From Devosia sp. SL43 (GTDB taxonomy: Bacteria; Pseudomonadota; Alphaproteobacteria; Rhizobiales; Devosiaceae), in NCBI RefSeq assembly GCF_021729885.1, contig NZ_CP063401.1, positions 3,278,501 through 3,342,500 on the forward strand: a stretch of 64,000 nt of DNA, read 5' to 3'. Positions within the stretch are counted from its first letter, which is position 1. Each line of letters opens with the position of its first letter. The translations under genes were made by a program, and so were the position numbers. Shown here piece by piece: positions 49,740 to 59,140 of this stretch. The notes beneath the pieces were generated by a model that did no database searches, was not told the DNA's origin, and saw only the letters and a program-made list of their open reading frames with translations.

Positions 49740-52157
49740 ATGACGCTCCCCTACAAGAACCCCGACCTTGCCCCAGCGCGACGCGCCGCTGATCTTCTTG
49801 GTCGCATGAATCTGGACGAGAAGATTGCCCAGCTCCATGCCTTTTGGCTGTTGCTCTCGGCAGACGGCAACCACGAAGTTCGCGAGGACGAGTTCACCGG
49901 TGCAACCGATCCCACCAAGCTGAAGACAATGCTGTCCTTTGGCCTGGGGCAGATCACCCGTCCTCTGGGCAGCCGGCCCGTCGATCCCAGGGATGGCGTG
50001 CGAGCGCTCAACCGCCTGCAGAAGTTCATGTGCGAGGAAACGCGCCTGGGCATTCCCGTGATGGCCCATGAGGAATGCCTGTCCGGCCTGATGATACGGG
50101 GGGCCACGCTGTTTCCCTCCTCGCTCGCCTACGGGGCGACCTGGAATCCCGACCTGATCGAGGCCGTCGGCCGGGCCATTGGCGAAGAGGCTCGTTCGGT
50201 CGGGTGCCGCCAGGGGCTCGCGCCCGTGCTCGACGTCGCCCGCGACGCGCGCTGGGGGCGGACCGAGGAGACTTTTGGCGAGGACCCTTACCTGACAGGC
50301 GTTCTGGCGACCCGATACGTCCGCGGACTGCAAGGGGAGAAGCGGGATCTGCTCGCTACCCTCAAGCACTACGCCGGCCACTCCCTGTCAGAGGGCGGGC
50401 GCAACCATGCGCCGGTCAATCTGGGTTGGCGCGAGCTGAACGACACGTTTCTGTTGCCGTTCGAGATGGCGGTAAAGCTTGGAAATGCAGGCTCCGTCAT
50501 GCCGGCCTACCACGACATTGATGGCGAGCCCTGCCACGCTTCCCACCATCTGCTGACCAAGGTGCTCAGGCAGGATTGGGGCTTCGACGGGCTAATTGTT
50601 GCCGACTATATCGGAATCAGTCTCCTCTATCAGCATCATCGCGTTGCCGCCGACGCTGGCGACGCAGCGGCCCTGGCCTTCAATGCAGGCCTGGACATCG
50701 AATTGCCGGGCGAGGACTGCGTCAGTCATCTGAAAGGCGCCCTCGAGCGGGGGCGGATCGATCTGGCAACGCTGGATGCAGCCGTGGAGCGCGTGCTGCT
50801 CGAGAAGTTCCGGATTGGGCTTTTTGAGAAGCCCTACGCGGACGAGGACGCGATTTCGCTCCAAAAGCCTGCGACCGTTGCCCTGGCGCGGGACGTCGCA
50901 GCACAGAGTATCGTGATCCTGGAGAACCAGGGCATTCTCCCGATCAAGGGCGAGCCCAGGATTGCCCTCATTGGTGCCACAGCTGATGATCCGCTGGCGT
51001 TGCTCGGGGATTACTCGTTCCCGGTTCACCTCATCGTCAAGGACGAGATTGAGGATACGCAGAACGTTGTGACACCCCGCGCAGCCTTCGAAGCCGCATT
51101 CGGGGCCGATCGGGTGCTGTTCGCTCAAGGCTGCTACATTCTCGAGGAGCGCCGCTTCGGTGCCCCGGTGTTTCCGGGAGACGTTGACGACAGCACCAGC
51201 CTCAAGGTGGCATCGCGCCTATCCACTCGCACTGACCTGATCGCAGCAGCCGTTTCCGCAGCCGAGAACTCCGACATAGCCATCGTCTGCGTCGGCGACC
51301 TGTCCGGCATCTTCCAAACGGGCACCGTGGGTGAAGGGTCCGACGTGGACAGCCTTGAACTCCCGGGCGTGCAGCAGCAACTGCTCAATGCCGTCTTTGC
51401 TACCGGCAAGCCGGTCATTGTGGTCCTCAGCTCCGGGCGCCCCTACAATCTGGGAGGGCTAGAAGGCAAGGTAGCTGCGCAGGTGATGACCTTCTTCGGC
51501 GGTCAGCAGGGTGGTCCCGCATTGGTCGATGTCCTTACCGGCAAGGCCGAGCCATCCGGCCGGCTGACCCTATCGGTGCCGCGCAGCGCCGCCGCCGCGC
51601 CCTACTTCTACAATCACAAGTTCAAGAGTTCCGGCACGCCCATCGCCCTGCACTTTGGCAGCCGGTATCCGTTCGGGCACGGGCTCACCTACACTTCATT
51701 CGAGTATAGTGACCTATCGCTGGCCTCAAACGAAGTGGACGCTGAAAGCGGATCCGTCCGAGCGACCTTCACGGTGCGGAATATCGGAACCAGAACAGGC
51801 ATTGCCGTGCCGCAGCTTTACTTTCGCGACCAGCTGGCGTCGGTAGTCAGGCCCGTCAAGGAGCTCAAGGCGTTCACAAGGGTCGCCCTTGAACCGGGCT
51901 GCGCCAAGTCTGTGACTTTCGAGGTGCCCACCGACATGCTCGCCTTTACCGGTTACGATGGCGACCGCGTGCTGGAACCAGGAGCCTTCGACCTCTACAT
52001 CGGGGCCTCCAGCGGCGACATCAGGCTCTCGAGCGTCGTCACGCTCACAGGACCTGCGGCCCGGCTGCCCAAGGCGTGGCGGATGGAAAGTTCCACCAGG
52101 GTCGTCGACCTCGACAAGGCAGTCGGCTCATCTCACTCCGCCCAGGCTCCTGGTTAG
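49740..52157 (+). CDS. glycoside hydrolase family 3 (beta-glucosidase/beta-xylosidase-like)
   Basis: 805 residues. N-terminal (alpha/beta)8 barrel with GRxNLDEKIAQ-type opening, RWGRTEETFGEDPYLTG, KHYAGHSLSEGGRNHAPV and nucleophile Asp289 (GFDGLIVADY). Then the alpha/beta sandwich (about 400-640) and a C-terminal fibronectin-III-like domain (YPFGHGLTYTSFEYSDL; ALEPGCAKSVTFEVP). No signal peptide, so it is cytoplasmic and should cleave beta-linked oligosaccharides or glycosides after import by the upstream transporter. The ATG at 49740 has GAGGAA upstream. Whether glucose, xylose or another sugar is released cannot be read from sequence. Confidence 0.92.
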   Translation: MTLPYKNPDLAPARRAADLLGRMNLDEKIAQLHAFWLLLSADGNHEVREDEFTGATDPTKLKTMLSFGLGQITRPLGSRPVDPRDGVRALNRLQKFMCEETRLGIPVMAHEECLSGLMIRGATLFPSSLAYGATWNPDLIEAVGRAIGEEARSVGCRQGLAPVLDVARDARWGRTEETFGEDPYLTGVLATRYVRGLQGEKRDLLATLKHYAGHSLSEGGRNHAPVNLGWRELNDTFLLPFEMAVKLGNAGSVMPAYHDIDGEPCHASHHLLTKVLRQDWGFDGLIVADYIGISLLYQHHRVAADAGDAAALAFNAGLDIELPGEDCVSHLKGALERGRIDLATLDAAVERVLLEKFRIGLFEKPYADEDAISLQKPATVALARDVAAQSIVILENQGILPIKGEPRIALIGATADDPLALLGDYSFPVHLIVKDEIEDTQNVVTPRAAFEAAFGADRVLFAQGCYILEERRFGAPVFPGDVDDSTSLKVASRLSTRTDLIAAAVSAAENSDIAIVCVGDLSGIFQTGTVGEGSDVDSLELPGVQQQLLNAVFATGKPVIVVLSSGRPYNLGGLEGKVAAQVMTFFGGQQGGPALVDVLTGKAEPSGRLTLSVPRSAAAAPYFYNHKFKSSGTPIALHFGSRYPFGHGLTYTSFEYSDLSLASNEVDAESGSVRATFTVRNIGTRTGIAVPQLYFRDQLASVVRPVKELKAFTRVALEPGCAKSVTFEVPTDMLAFTGYDGDRVLEPGAFDLYIGASSGDIRLSSVVTLTGPAARLPKAWRMESSTRVVDLDKAVGSSHSAQAPG

Positions 52158-52263
52158 CATCGCCGAACGGACGTTCACGACCTCTGGTATCGGCGTCCGG
52201 CGACACCGGCAGGGCCGGTGGTGGGGCGTGTGCTGACCGCGCATGTGGCGGGGGGCAGTTGCT

Positions 52264-53214
52264 TCAGTCGCGCCAAACCGTGTTCTGCTCATGTTGTTGG
52301 ATGAACTGCGACAGGTTGCGGAATTCGGTGTCGATGAAGCGGCGGAACCGGCGCACCGTGGGCCCGGCTGTTTCGGCGTCCCTGGTCAGAATGCCCAACA
52401 TCCGTTCGGGATGTCCGATGCGGATGGAGAGGGCCGAGAGGGTGCGTTGCCGCCTTGCCATGAACACGACTGAATAGGGGAGCACCGTCAGTGCGTCCGA
52501 ATTGGACAGGATTGCCGTCATCGAAGCGAGCGTGCCGCCGGAAAAGGAGATGCGCGTATCGCTGACTCCGATGTCCCTGAGGATGTGGCGCATGTCTTCG
52601 TAGAGCGGACTCGATGCCGGCGGCGCGACCCATGGATAGGGTGCGATGTCGGCAAGGCGGAGCGAGCCCTTGCGCAGCAGCGGGTGTTGGCTGCCGCAGG
52701 CGATGACGTTTCGACCCGGCAGCACGGGCACGAATTGAAAGCCTTCGCTCAGCGCCGCAGGGTTCAACGGACAGATCGCGACATCCAGCGTCCCTGCGCT
52801 GAGCTGGCCCAGAAGATCGGGCACATAGCCATACGACTGCTCTATCCGAACCTGCGGATGGTTCTGCTGGAACTGCGCGATCAGGGCAGAAATCACCCCA
52901 TCCATGAACACTGGCGTGCCACCTATCCGCACCATGCCGCGGTGTCCGGTTCGGAACGTGGCGACGATAGCCGAAGCCGTATTTCCTGCGGCGAAGATGC
53001 GACGACCTTCACCAGCAAGGCTGAGGCACAATTCTGTTGGCACGAGCGGACGCTTGTTCTTCTCGAACAGCGGCGCGCCAATTCTCGCTTCCAGCATGGT
53101 GATAGTTCGAGACACGCTCGGCTGCGCCCGGCCAATGGCCTGTGCGCCCTCCGTCAGCCCACCACCATCAACGATAGCTGCCAATATTTCCAGATGTCGC
53201 GGATCCAGCTTCAT
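52264..53214 (-). CDS. LysR-family transcriptional regulator
   Basis: 316 residues. N-terminal HTH (LEILAAIVDGGGLTEGAQAI, QPSVSRTITMLEARIGAPLFEK), then a periplasmic-binding-like co-inducer domain. It is divergent from the aromatic catabolic operon at 53315 and is its probable activator. A T-N11-A dyad overlaps its start codon. LysR proteins in hydroxyquinol or chloroaromatic loci commonly respond to a pathway intermediate; no particular effector can be claimed. Confidence 0.93.
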   Translation of the reverse strand: MKLDPRHLEILAAIVDGGGLTEGAQAIGRAQPSVSRTITMLEARIGAPLFEKNKRPLVPTELCLSLAGEGRRIFAAGNTASAIVATFRTGHRGMVRIGGTPVFMDGVISALIAQFQQNHPQVRIEQSYGYVPDLLGQLSAGTLDVAICPLNPAALSEGFQFVPVLPGRNVIACGSQHPLLRKGSLRLADIAPYPWVAPPASSPLYEDMRHILRDIGVSDTRISFSGGTLASMTAILSNSDALTVLPYSVVFMARRQRTLSALSIRIGHPERMLGILTRDAETAGPTVRRFRRFIDTEFRNLSQFIQQHEQNTVWRD

Positions 53215-53227
53215 AACATGGTGTTAT
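53213..53227. promoter_or_regulatory. LysR-type binding dyad (T-N11-A)
   Basis: ATAACA-TGG-TGTTAT, a perfect 6-bp-arm dyad containing T-N11-A, begins at the regulator's own start codon and is 88 bp upstream of the maleylacetate reductase gene. Suitable for autoregulation and activation of the divergent operon. A second small dyad ATGT-T-ACAT follows at 53226-53234. Confidence 0.55.
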
Positions 53228-53314
53228 GTTACATGACCGCATTTCGATCAAGACGGTATGTCAATTGTGCAATGTTGGCTCAACCAAGCAGCCTGAAGGG
53301 CGCAGGGAGGACCG

Positions 53315-54388
53315 ATGTCGCATTTCACCGCGAGTTTTGCCGCACATTTCGCGTCCGTCCGCGTGCGCTTTGGCGTCGGCATTCGTCGACAGGTCAGCGA
53401 GGAAGTCGCGCGGCTTGGATGCAAGCGAGCGCTGGTACTGTCCACGCCCGCCCAAGCCGATGCCGCAATGGAGATGGCGCAGGACATCGGTGACCTGGCC
53501 GTGGGGGTGTTCACCCGCGCCACCATGCACACGCCGGTTGCCGTGACCCAAGAAGCGGTGGCACATGCTCTGTCGGTCAACGCTGATTGCCTTGTGGCTG
53601 TCGGTGGCGGCTCGACAACGGGCCTCGGCAAGGCTGTGGCGCTCCGCACCGACCTCCCCCAAATCGTGGTCCCGACCACCTATGCCGGCTCGGAAGCCAC
53701 CAATATTCTCGGGCAGACCGAGAACGGCGAGAAGACCACGCTGACCGACGCGCGGGTGCAGCCCGAGGTGATCCTCTATGATCCCGAACTGGTGCGCAGC
53801 CTGCCGGCAGGTCTGACCGTGACCAGCGCCCTCAACGCCATGGCCCACGCTGCCGAAGGCCTCTATGCTCGTGATCGCAACCCCATATCTACCCTTCTTG
53901 CGATCGAGGGGCTGGAGGCTTTTGCCGAGTCGCTTGGGCAGGTGGTCGCCGATCCAACCAATCTGGAAGCCCGCGGCCGCACTCTGTACGGGGCCTGGCT
54001 GTGCGGCACGGTGCTCGGACAGGTCGGCATGGCCCTGCACCACAAGCTTTGCCACACCCTGGGCGGGTCGTTCGACCTGCCCCATGCCGAAACCCACGCC
54101 GTGATGCTGCCCCACACCATCGCCTTCAACGCCCGGGCCGCCGGCCAGGAGCTCGAACCCGTCTCCCGCATCTTTGGCATGGATAATCCTGGGCTTGCCT
54201 TGCACGACTTTGCCCAAAGGCTGGGGGCGCCGATGGCCCTTCGGGATCTAGGACTAAGCGAAAGCGATCTGGACAAGGCGGCGGAGACCGCCACGTCCAA
54301 GCCCTACTGGAATCCACAACCGGTCACCAAACAAGACGTTGCCAAGCTGCTGGCTGCCGCCTGGAGGGGCGACCAACCGGCATTCTGA
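53315..54388 (+). CDS. maleylacetate reductase
   Basis: 357 residues, group III (Fe-ADH-like) family. Cofactor loop VAVGGGSTTGLGKAVAL, PTTYAGSEATNILG and the histidine-rich ligands NAMAHAAEGLYARD, HHKLCHTLGGSFDLPHAETH. These are the family features of maleylacetate reductases, which reduce maleylacetate to 3-oxoadipate with NAD(P)H. The gene order with a hydroxyquinol 1,2-dioxygenase gives strong support. First gene of the aromatic operon, divergent from lysR; the ATG follows AGGGAGGA. Its product feeds the beta-ketoadipate pathway, whose later genes are not in the window. Confidence 0.9.
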   Translation: MSHFTASFAAHFASVRVRFGVGIRRQVSEEVARLGCKRALVLSTPAQADAAMEMAQDIGDLAVGVFTRATMHTPVAVTQEAVAHALSVNADCLVAVGGGSTTGLGKAVALRTDLPQIVVPTTYAGSEATNILGQTENGEKTTLTDARVQPEVILYDPELVRSLPAGLTVTSALNAMAHAAEGLYARDRNPISTLLAIEGLEAFAESLGQVVADPTNLEARGRTLYGAWLCGTVLGQVGMALHHKLCHTLGGSFDLPHAETHAVMLPHTIAFNARAAGQELEPVSRIFGMDNPGLALHDFAQRLGAPMALRDLGLSESDLDKAAETATSKPYWNPQPVTKQDVAKLLAAAWRGDQPAF

Positions 54389-54428
54389 ACCCGCCGCAAG
54401 GCTCGTGATATTGGGAGGAGAACCAATC

Positions 54429-55703
54429 ATGATTACCCGTCGCAATCTGCTCAAGGGCACCGCCGCCACCGGCCTCGTTGCCGCCACCGGCGCCTTTCCC
54501 ATGCCCGCCATCGCCCAGGGTGCCAAGATACGTCTGGGCTATGTGAGCCCGCAGTCGGGGCCACTCGCGGCCTTTGGTGAGGCCGACAGCTTTGTGCTCG
54601 CCGACTTTGCGAGGAACGCTGCAGCGAGCAATTTCGAAATTTTCGTCAAGGACAGCCAGTCCAACCCGAACCGGGCCGCTGAGGTTGCCCAGGAGCTGAT
54701 CGTCGATGACGGGGTCGACATGATCCTGGTTGCGTCGACCCCCGAGACCACCAATCCGGTGACCACCACAGCTGAGGCCGAGGGTGTGCCTGTGATCTCG
54801 ACCGTCGCGCCCTGGCAACCCTGGTTCATCGGTCAGCAGGGCAACCCGACAGACCCCGGCAGCTGGCGCCCGTTCAACTACGCCTTCCACTTCTTCTGGG
54901 GGCTCGAAGACGTGATCTCGGCCTTCACCAACATGTGGGGCCAGCTCGATACCAACAAGATCGTCGGGGGCCTGTTCCCCAATGATGCGGATGGCAATGC
55001 TTGGGGTGACGCCAACAACGGCTTTCCGGCGCCACTGGCCGCCAAGGGCTATTCGATCATCGATCCCGGCCGGTACCAGAACCTGACCGACGATTTCTCG
55101 GCACAGATCAACGCCTTCAAACAGGGCAATGTCGAGATCGTGACCGGCGTGCCCATCCCGCCGGATTTCACCACCTTCTGGACCCAGGCGCGGCAGCAGG
55201 GATTTGCACCAAAGGCGGCCTCCATAGGCAAGGCGCTTCTCTTCCCGCAGGCGCTTGCGGCGCTTGGAGACTCGGGCAACAACCTGTCTTCAGAAGTGTG
55301 GTGGTCGCCAAGTCATCCCTTCAAGTCCTCGCTTACCGGCCTCAGCGCGGCCGAGGTGGCCGAAGCCTACTCCGCCGCCGAAGGCAAGCAGTGGACCCAG
55401 CCGATCGGCTTCGCCCATGCCCTGCTTGAAATGGCGGTCGACGTCATGGGGCGTGTCGAGGACGTGACCGATGCCGACGCCGTCGCCGCCGCAATTGCTG
55501 CGACCCAGCTCGACACCCTTGTTGGCCCCATCGCGTTCGATGGCAAGGGACTGCCACCCTTCGCGGCGACCAATGTCTGCAAGACCCCTCTGGTGGGCGG
55601 CCAATGGCGCCTGTCCGGCGAGGGCCGCTACGACCTCGTCATCGTGGACAATACCGATCACCCGAACATACCCACCGGTGGGACCATGGAAGCCATTTCC
55701 TGA
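54429..55703 (+). CDS. branched-chain-amino-acid-type ABC transporter substrate-binding protein (aromatic operon)
   Basis: 424 residues. A twin-arginine-type signal (MITRRNLLKGTAATGLVAAT, AFPMPAIA) precedes a LivJ-type fold (IRLGYVSPQSGPLAAFGEAD). The ATG at 54429 follows GGGAGGAG. Leu/Ile/Val-type binding proteins of this group include receptors for aromatic acids and urea. Placement inside a hydroxyquinol operon suggests an aromatic ligand. A perfect UUCG-capped hairpin follows the stop. The receptor partners the LivGFHM products encoded next. Confidence 0.9.
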   Translation: MITRRNLLKGTAATGLVAATGAFPMPAIAQGAKIRLGYVSPQSGPLAAFGEADSFVLADFARNAAASNFEIFVKDSQSNPNRAAEVAQELIVDDGVDMILVASTPETTNPVTTTAEAEGVPVISTVAPWQPWFIGQQGNPTDPGSWRPFNYAFHFFWGLEDVISAFTNMWGQLDTNKIVGGLFPNDADGNAWGDANNGFPAPLAAKGYSIIDPGRYQNLTDDFSAQINAFKQGNVEIVTGVPIPPDFTTFWTQARQQGFAPKAASIGKALLFPQALAALGDSGNNLSSEVWWSPSHPFKSSLTGLSAAEVAEAYSAAEGKQWTQPIGFAHALLEMAVDVMGRVEDVTDADAVAAAIAATQLDTLVGPIAFDGKGLPPFAATNVCKTPLVGGQWRLSGEGRYDLVIVDNTDHPNIPTGGTMEAIS

Positions 55704-55715
55704 TTGCAACACCTG

Positions 55716-55735
55716 CCGGGCGCTTCGGCGCCCGG
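55716..55735 (+). repeat. UUCG-capped stem-loop after the binding-protein gene
   Basis: CCGGGCGC-TTCG-GCGCCCGG, a perfect 8-bp stem with the very stable UUCG tetraloop, in the 50-bp gap between the binding protein and LivG-type genes. It lacks a U-tract, so it is probably an mRNA-stabilising element. Confidence 0.7.
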
Positions 55736-55753
55736 TCACAGGGACAAGAAACA

Positions 55754-56473
55754 ATGGCCATCATCGCACTCGACAATGTCTGCAAGAGCTTTGGCGCTCT
55801 CAAGGTTGCCGACGCCATCTCCCTGGAGGTGAGCGAGGGCGAAGCACTGGGCATTATCGGTCCGAACGGCGCCGGCAAGTCGACGTTGTTCAATCTGATC
55901 ACCGGCAATCTGGCTCCCGACAGCGGTTCGGTTCACTTCATGGGTAAGGACGTGACGCACACTTCGGCCATGCAACGGTGCCTCAGCGGCATTGGTCGCT
56001 CCTTCCAGATACCGCAGCCCTTCGGCAAGATGACGGTGTTTGAAAATCTCCTGGTCGCCGGTGCCTTTGGCCAGGGTAGAAGCGAGCGCAGTGTGCAGGA
56101 CCAGTGCGCCGGAATCCTCGAACGCACCGGCCTCATCGCGCGCGCCAATACCGTTGCCGATAGCTTGTCGCTGCTGGAAAGAAAGCGTCTCGAACTGGCG
56201 CGCGCCCTGGCCACCGATCCGAAGTTGTTGCTGCTCGACGAAATTGCCGGGGGGCTCACCGAAGGCGAATGCCTGCAACTCGTCACCACAATCCAGGACA
56301 TCCACGCCCGCGGAACAACCATCATCTGGATCGAGCACGTGCTGCATGCGCTGAACTCGGTGGTGGAACGGCTGCTGGTGCTCGATTTCGGCAAAGTCAT
56401 TGGCATAGGCGAACCCGCAGCCATCATGGCCAGTCCGCAAGTGCGCGAAATCTATCTTGGGATCGAGGTCTGA
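55754..56473 (+). CDS. LivG-type ABC transporter ATP-binding protein
   Basis: 239 residues. Walker A GPNGAGKS (36-43), Q-loop at GRSFQIPQPFGKMTVFEN, a non-canonical signature (LSLLERKRLELARAL, lacking the GGQ of most ABC proteins but seen in some LivG relatives), and Walker B LLLLDEIAGGL with the Glu following Asp. It shares an overlapping stop/start (TGATG) with the LivF-type gene. Hydrolyses ATP for the aromatic-type importer. Confidence 0.92.
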   Translation: MAIIALDNVCKSFGALKVADAISLEVSEGEALGIIGPNGAGKSTLFNLITGNLAPDSGSVHFMGKDVTHTSAMQRCLSGIGRSFQIPQPFGKMTVFENLLVAGAFGQGRSERSVQDQCAGILERTGLIARANTVADSLSLLERKRLELARALATDPKLLLLDEIAGGLTEGECLQLVTTIQDIHARGTTIIWIEHVLHALNSVVERLLVLDFGKVIGIGEPAAIMASPQVREIYLGIEV

Positions 56474-57180
56474 TGCCCCTCTTGTCCACCCACGGCCTCA
56501 CCGCCCGCTACGGTCAGTTCCAGGCCCTTTTCGGCGTCGACATCACGCTCGATCAGGGCGAATGCGTGGCCATCATCGGTGCCAACGGCGCCGGCAAGAC
56601 CACGTTGATGCGGGCATTGTCCGGTATCCTGAAAAGTGAGGCCGAAGCCATCCGCTTCAAAGACGAGGCTGTAGGCGACCGCCCCGCCGACGAGATCCTC
56701 AAGCGCGGCATCGCGATGGTGCCGGAAGGGCGCAAGCTCTTTCCCTCACTCAGTGTCGAAGAGAACCTGCTGATTGGCGCCCACGCCCGCAAGGCACCCG
56801 GTCCCTGGTCCCTCGAAGCCATCTACACGCTCTTTCCCATACTCAGGGAGCGCCGCAGCAGCCCCGGCACTGCTCTTTCGGGCGGCCAACAACAGATGGT
56901 CGCCATCGGCCGGGCCCTGATGAGCAACCCCGACGTGCTGCTATGCGACGAGATATCGCTCGGTCTCGCCCCGGTCGTCATCCGTGACATCTACAACGCA
57001 CTTCCGCAGATCCGCTCCGGCGGCGCCGCCTTGATCATCGTCGAGCAGGACATTGGGCAGGCACTCAAGGTCGCCGACCGGGTCTATTGCATGATGGAGG
57101 GGCGCGTCACCCTGTCCGGACCGGCCAGGGACCTCAGCCGCCAGGCCATCCACAACGCATACTTTGGAGCGGCGGCATGA
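56473..57180 (+). CDS. LivF-type ABC transporter ATP-binding protein
   Basis: 235 residues. Walker A GANGAGKT (36-43), LSGGQQQMVAIGRALMSNPDVLL (here SGGQQQMVAIGRALMSN), Walker B LLCDEISLGLAP and H-loop VEQDIGQAL. Its start is coupled to LivG and its stop overlaps the LivH start (ATGA), indicating tight stoichiometric translation. Confidence 0.94.
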   Translation: MPLLSTHGLTARYGQFQALFGVDITLDQGECVAIIGANGAGKTTLMRALSGILKSEAEAIRFKDEAVGDRPADEILKRGIAMVPEGRKLFPSLSVEENLLIGAHARKAPGPWSLEAIYTLFPILRERRSSPGTALSGGQQQMVAIGRALMSNPDVLLCDEISLGLAPVVIRDIYNALPQIRSGGAALIIVEQDIGQALKVADRVYCMMEGRVTLSGPARDLSRQAIHNAYFGAAA

Positions 57181-58040
57181 TCTGGCTCGATACCATCGTC
57201 CAGGGCATTCTCCTTGGCGGACTTTACGCCCTCTTCGCCACCGGGCTGAGCCTCGTCTTTGGCATCATGCGTCTGGTCAATCTCGCCCATGGCGACCTCA
57301 TCATCCTGGGCGCGTATCTGATCCTGCTCATCGTTTCCCTGCTCGGGCTTTCGCCCTTCCTCGCTGCAATCATCGCCCTGCCGCTGATGTTCGGGCTCGG
57401 CTACGTGCTGCAAAGGGTCGTGCTCAACCGTGTGCTCGGCGACGACATCCTGCCGCCACTGCTCGTCACTTTCGGTATCTCGGTGGTCCTGCAGAATGCC
57501 CTGCTACAGGGTGCATCTGCCGACACGCGCCGCCTTCCCACCGGCGATATGGGTGTTGCCTCGTTCAATGTCGGACCGGTCACCTTGGGCGTGCTTCCCG
57601 TCCTTACCTTCTTGTCGGCGGTGGCGGTCATCGTCCTTCTCAATCAGGTGTTCTATCGCACCGCACTCGGCCGGGCCTTTCGCGCCACATCCGATGATCC
57701 CACAACGGCCAGCCTGATGGGCATCAAGCCCAAGGCCGTCTTCGCCCAAGCCACGGGCATCGCAATGATGATCGTGACCATTGCCGCGCTCTATCTCGGG
57801 ATGCGTGCCAACTTCGATCCCGCGATCGGGCCGGCGCGGCTGATCTATGCTTTCGAGGCGGTGATCATCGGTGGGCTAGGCTCGCTCTGGGGCACCCTGG
57901 CAGGTGGCGTCATCATCGGCATGGCGCAAACCATGGGTGCCGCCATCAATCCCGAATGGCAGATCCTGTCAGGCCACGTCGCCTTCCTCCTCGTCCTGCT
58001 GTTCAAGCCACGCGGGCTGTTCCCGCGCGCCTTCGATTGA
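57177..58040 (+). CDS. LivH-type ABC transporter permease
   Basis: 287 residues, 8 or so helices. MIWLDTIVQGILLGGLYAL and GLSLVFGIMRLVNLAHGDLI are the LivH N-terminal blocks; the C-terminus has EAVIIGGLGSLWGTLAGG. Together with LivM it forms the inner-membrane pathway. Four-base overlap with the preceding ATPase gene. Confidence 0.94.
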   Translation: MIWLDTIVQGILLGGLYALFATGLSLVFGIMRLVNLAHGDLIILGAYLILLIVSLLGLSPFLAAIIALPLMFGLGYVLQRVVLNRVLGDDILPPLLVTFGISVVLQNALLQGASADTRRLPTGDMGVASFNVGPVTLGVLPVLTFLSAVAVIVLLNQVFYRTALGRAFRATSDDPTTASLMGIKPKAVFAQATGIAMMIVTIAALYLGMRANFDPAIGPARLIYAFEAVIIGGLGSLWGTLAGGVIIGMAQTMGAAINPEWQILSGHVAFLLVLLFKPRGLFPRAFD

Positions 58041-58048
58041 GGCCGGCC

Positions 58049-59140
58049 ATGACCGACAACCCGCTGACTCATACCTATCGCGTCGAGACACGCACCCGCA
58101 CTTCGGTGGTTGCCGGCATTCTGGCCATCGCGCTTGTTGGCAGCTTGTTCGTGCTGCCCGCTTTCGCCTCGCGGAGCCTCGTCCAGGACCTATTCTTCAT
58201 CCTCACCATGCTGACGCTGGCCCAGTTCTGGAACCTGCTGGCCGGCTATGGTGGGCTCGTCTCGGTTGGCCAGCAAGCCTTTGTTGGAATGGGAGCCTAT
58301 GCCCTTTTCGCTGCCGTGATCCTGTGGGGCATCGATCCAGTGCCCGCCATCTTGTTGGGCGGGCTTGCGGCGCTGATCTTGGCAATACCGTTCGGCTTTT
58401 TTGCCTTTCGCCTCCAGGGCGCCTATTTCGCCATCGGCACCTGGGTGCTGGCCGAGGTGGTGCGGCTGGTCATCGCCCAATGGCGCGCCGTTGGCGGCGG
58501 AACCGGCACGTCATTGCCGCGGGACGCCACCGAAGATATCATGTTTACCGCCTCCATTGCCGAACTCTTCGGGGTCCGCGCCGCCGCTGCGCGCGATATC
58601 CTGGCCTATTGGCTCGCCCTCGCGCTGGCCATCCTTGCCATCGGTGGAATCTACTGGCTGTTGCGCTCCAAGCGCGGACTGGCGCTTGCGGCCGTGCGCG
58701 ACAATCCCCAGGCGGCACGCTCGGTCGGCGTCGACGCCCAAAGGGTGAAGTGGAGTGTGTTTCTCGCCGCAGCGCTTGGAACCGGCCTCACCGGGGCGCT
58801 CATATATATGCAGAAGGCGCGCATCTCGCCTGACAGCGCATTCTCGCTCAATGACTGGACAGCCTATGTGATCTTCATCGTGGTCATCGGCGGCATCGGC
58901 ACCATCGAGGGGCCCATCGTCGGCGTGCTGGTCTTCTTCATCCTGCAGAGTCTGCTGGCTCAATATGGCGCCTGGTACCTGATAGCCCTCGGCGTCATTG
59001 GCATCGGGGTCATGCTCCTTGCCCCACGCGGGCTCTGGGGCAGTTTCTCGGACCGCACCGGCATCCAGCTCTTTCCCATTCGGCGGCGCCTGGTCGGCGG
59101 TCCGCTCAAATCCAAACCGTCCTCAACGGAGCAAATATAA
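58049..59140 (+). CDS. LivM-type ABC transporter permease
   Basis: 363 residues. About ten helices; AQFWNLLAGYGGLVSVGQQAFVG (in parts) and VVIGGIGTIEGPIVGVLVFF are the LivM signatures. The last codon's stop overlaps the start of the FAD hydroxylase gene (TAATG), so import and hydroxylation are translationally coupled. The long polar N- and C-termini are normal for the family. Confidence 0.93.
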   Translation: MTDNPLTHTYRVETRTRTSVVAGILAIALVGSLFVLPAFASRSLVQDLFFILTMLTLAQFWNLLAGYGGLVSVGQQAFVGMGAYALFAAVILWGIDPVPAILLGGLAALILAIPFGFFAFRLQGAYFAIGTWVLAEVVRLVIAQWRAVGGGTGTSLPRDATEDIMFTASIAELFGVRAAAARDILAYWLALALAILAIGGIYWLLRSKRGLALAAVRDNPQAARSVGVDAQRVKWSVFLAAALGTGLTGALIYMQKARISPDSAFSLNDWTAYVIFIVVIGGIGTIEGPIVGVLVFFILQSLLAQYGAWYLIALGVIGIGVMLLAPRGLWGSFSDRTGIQLFPIRRRLVGGPLKSKPSSTEQI

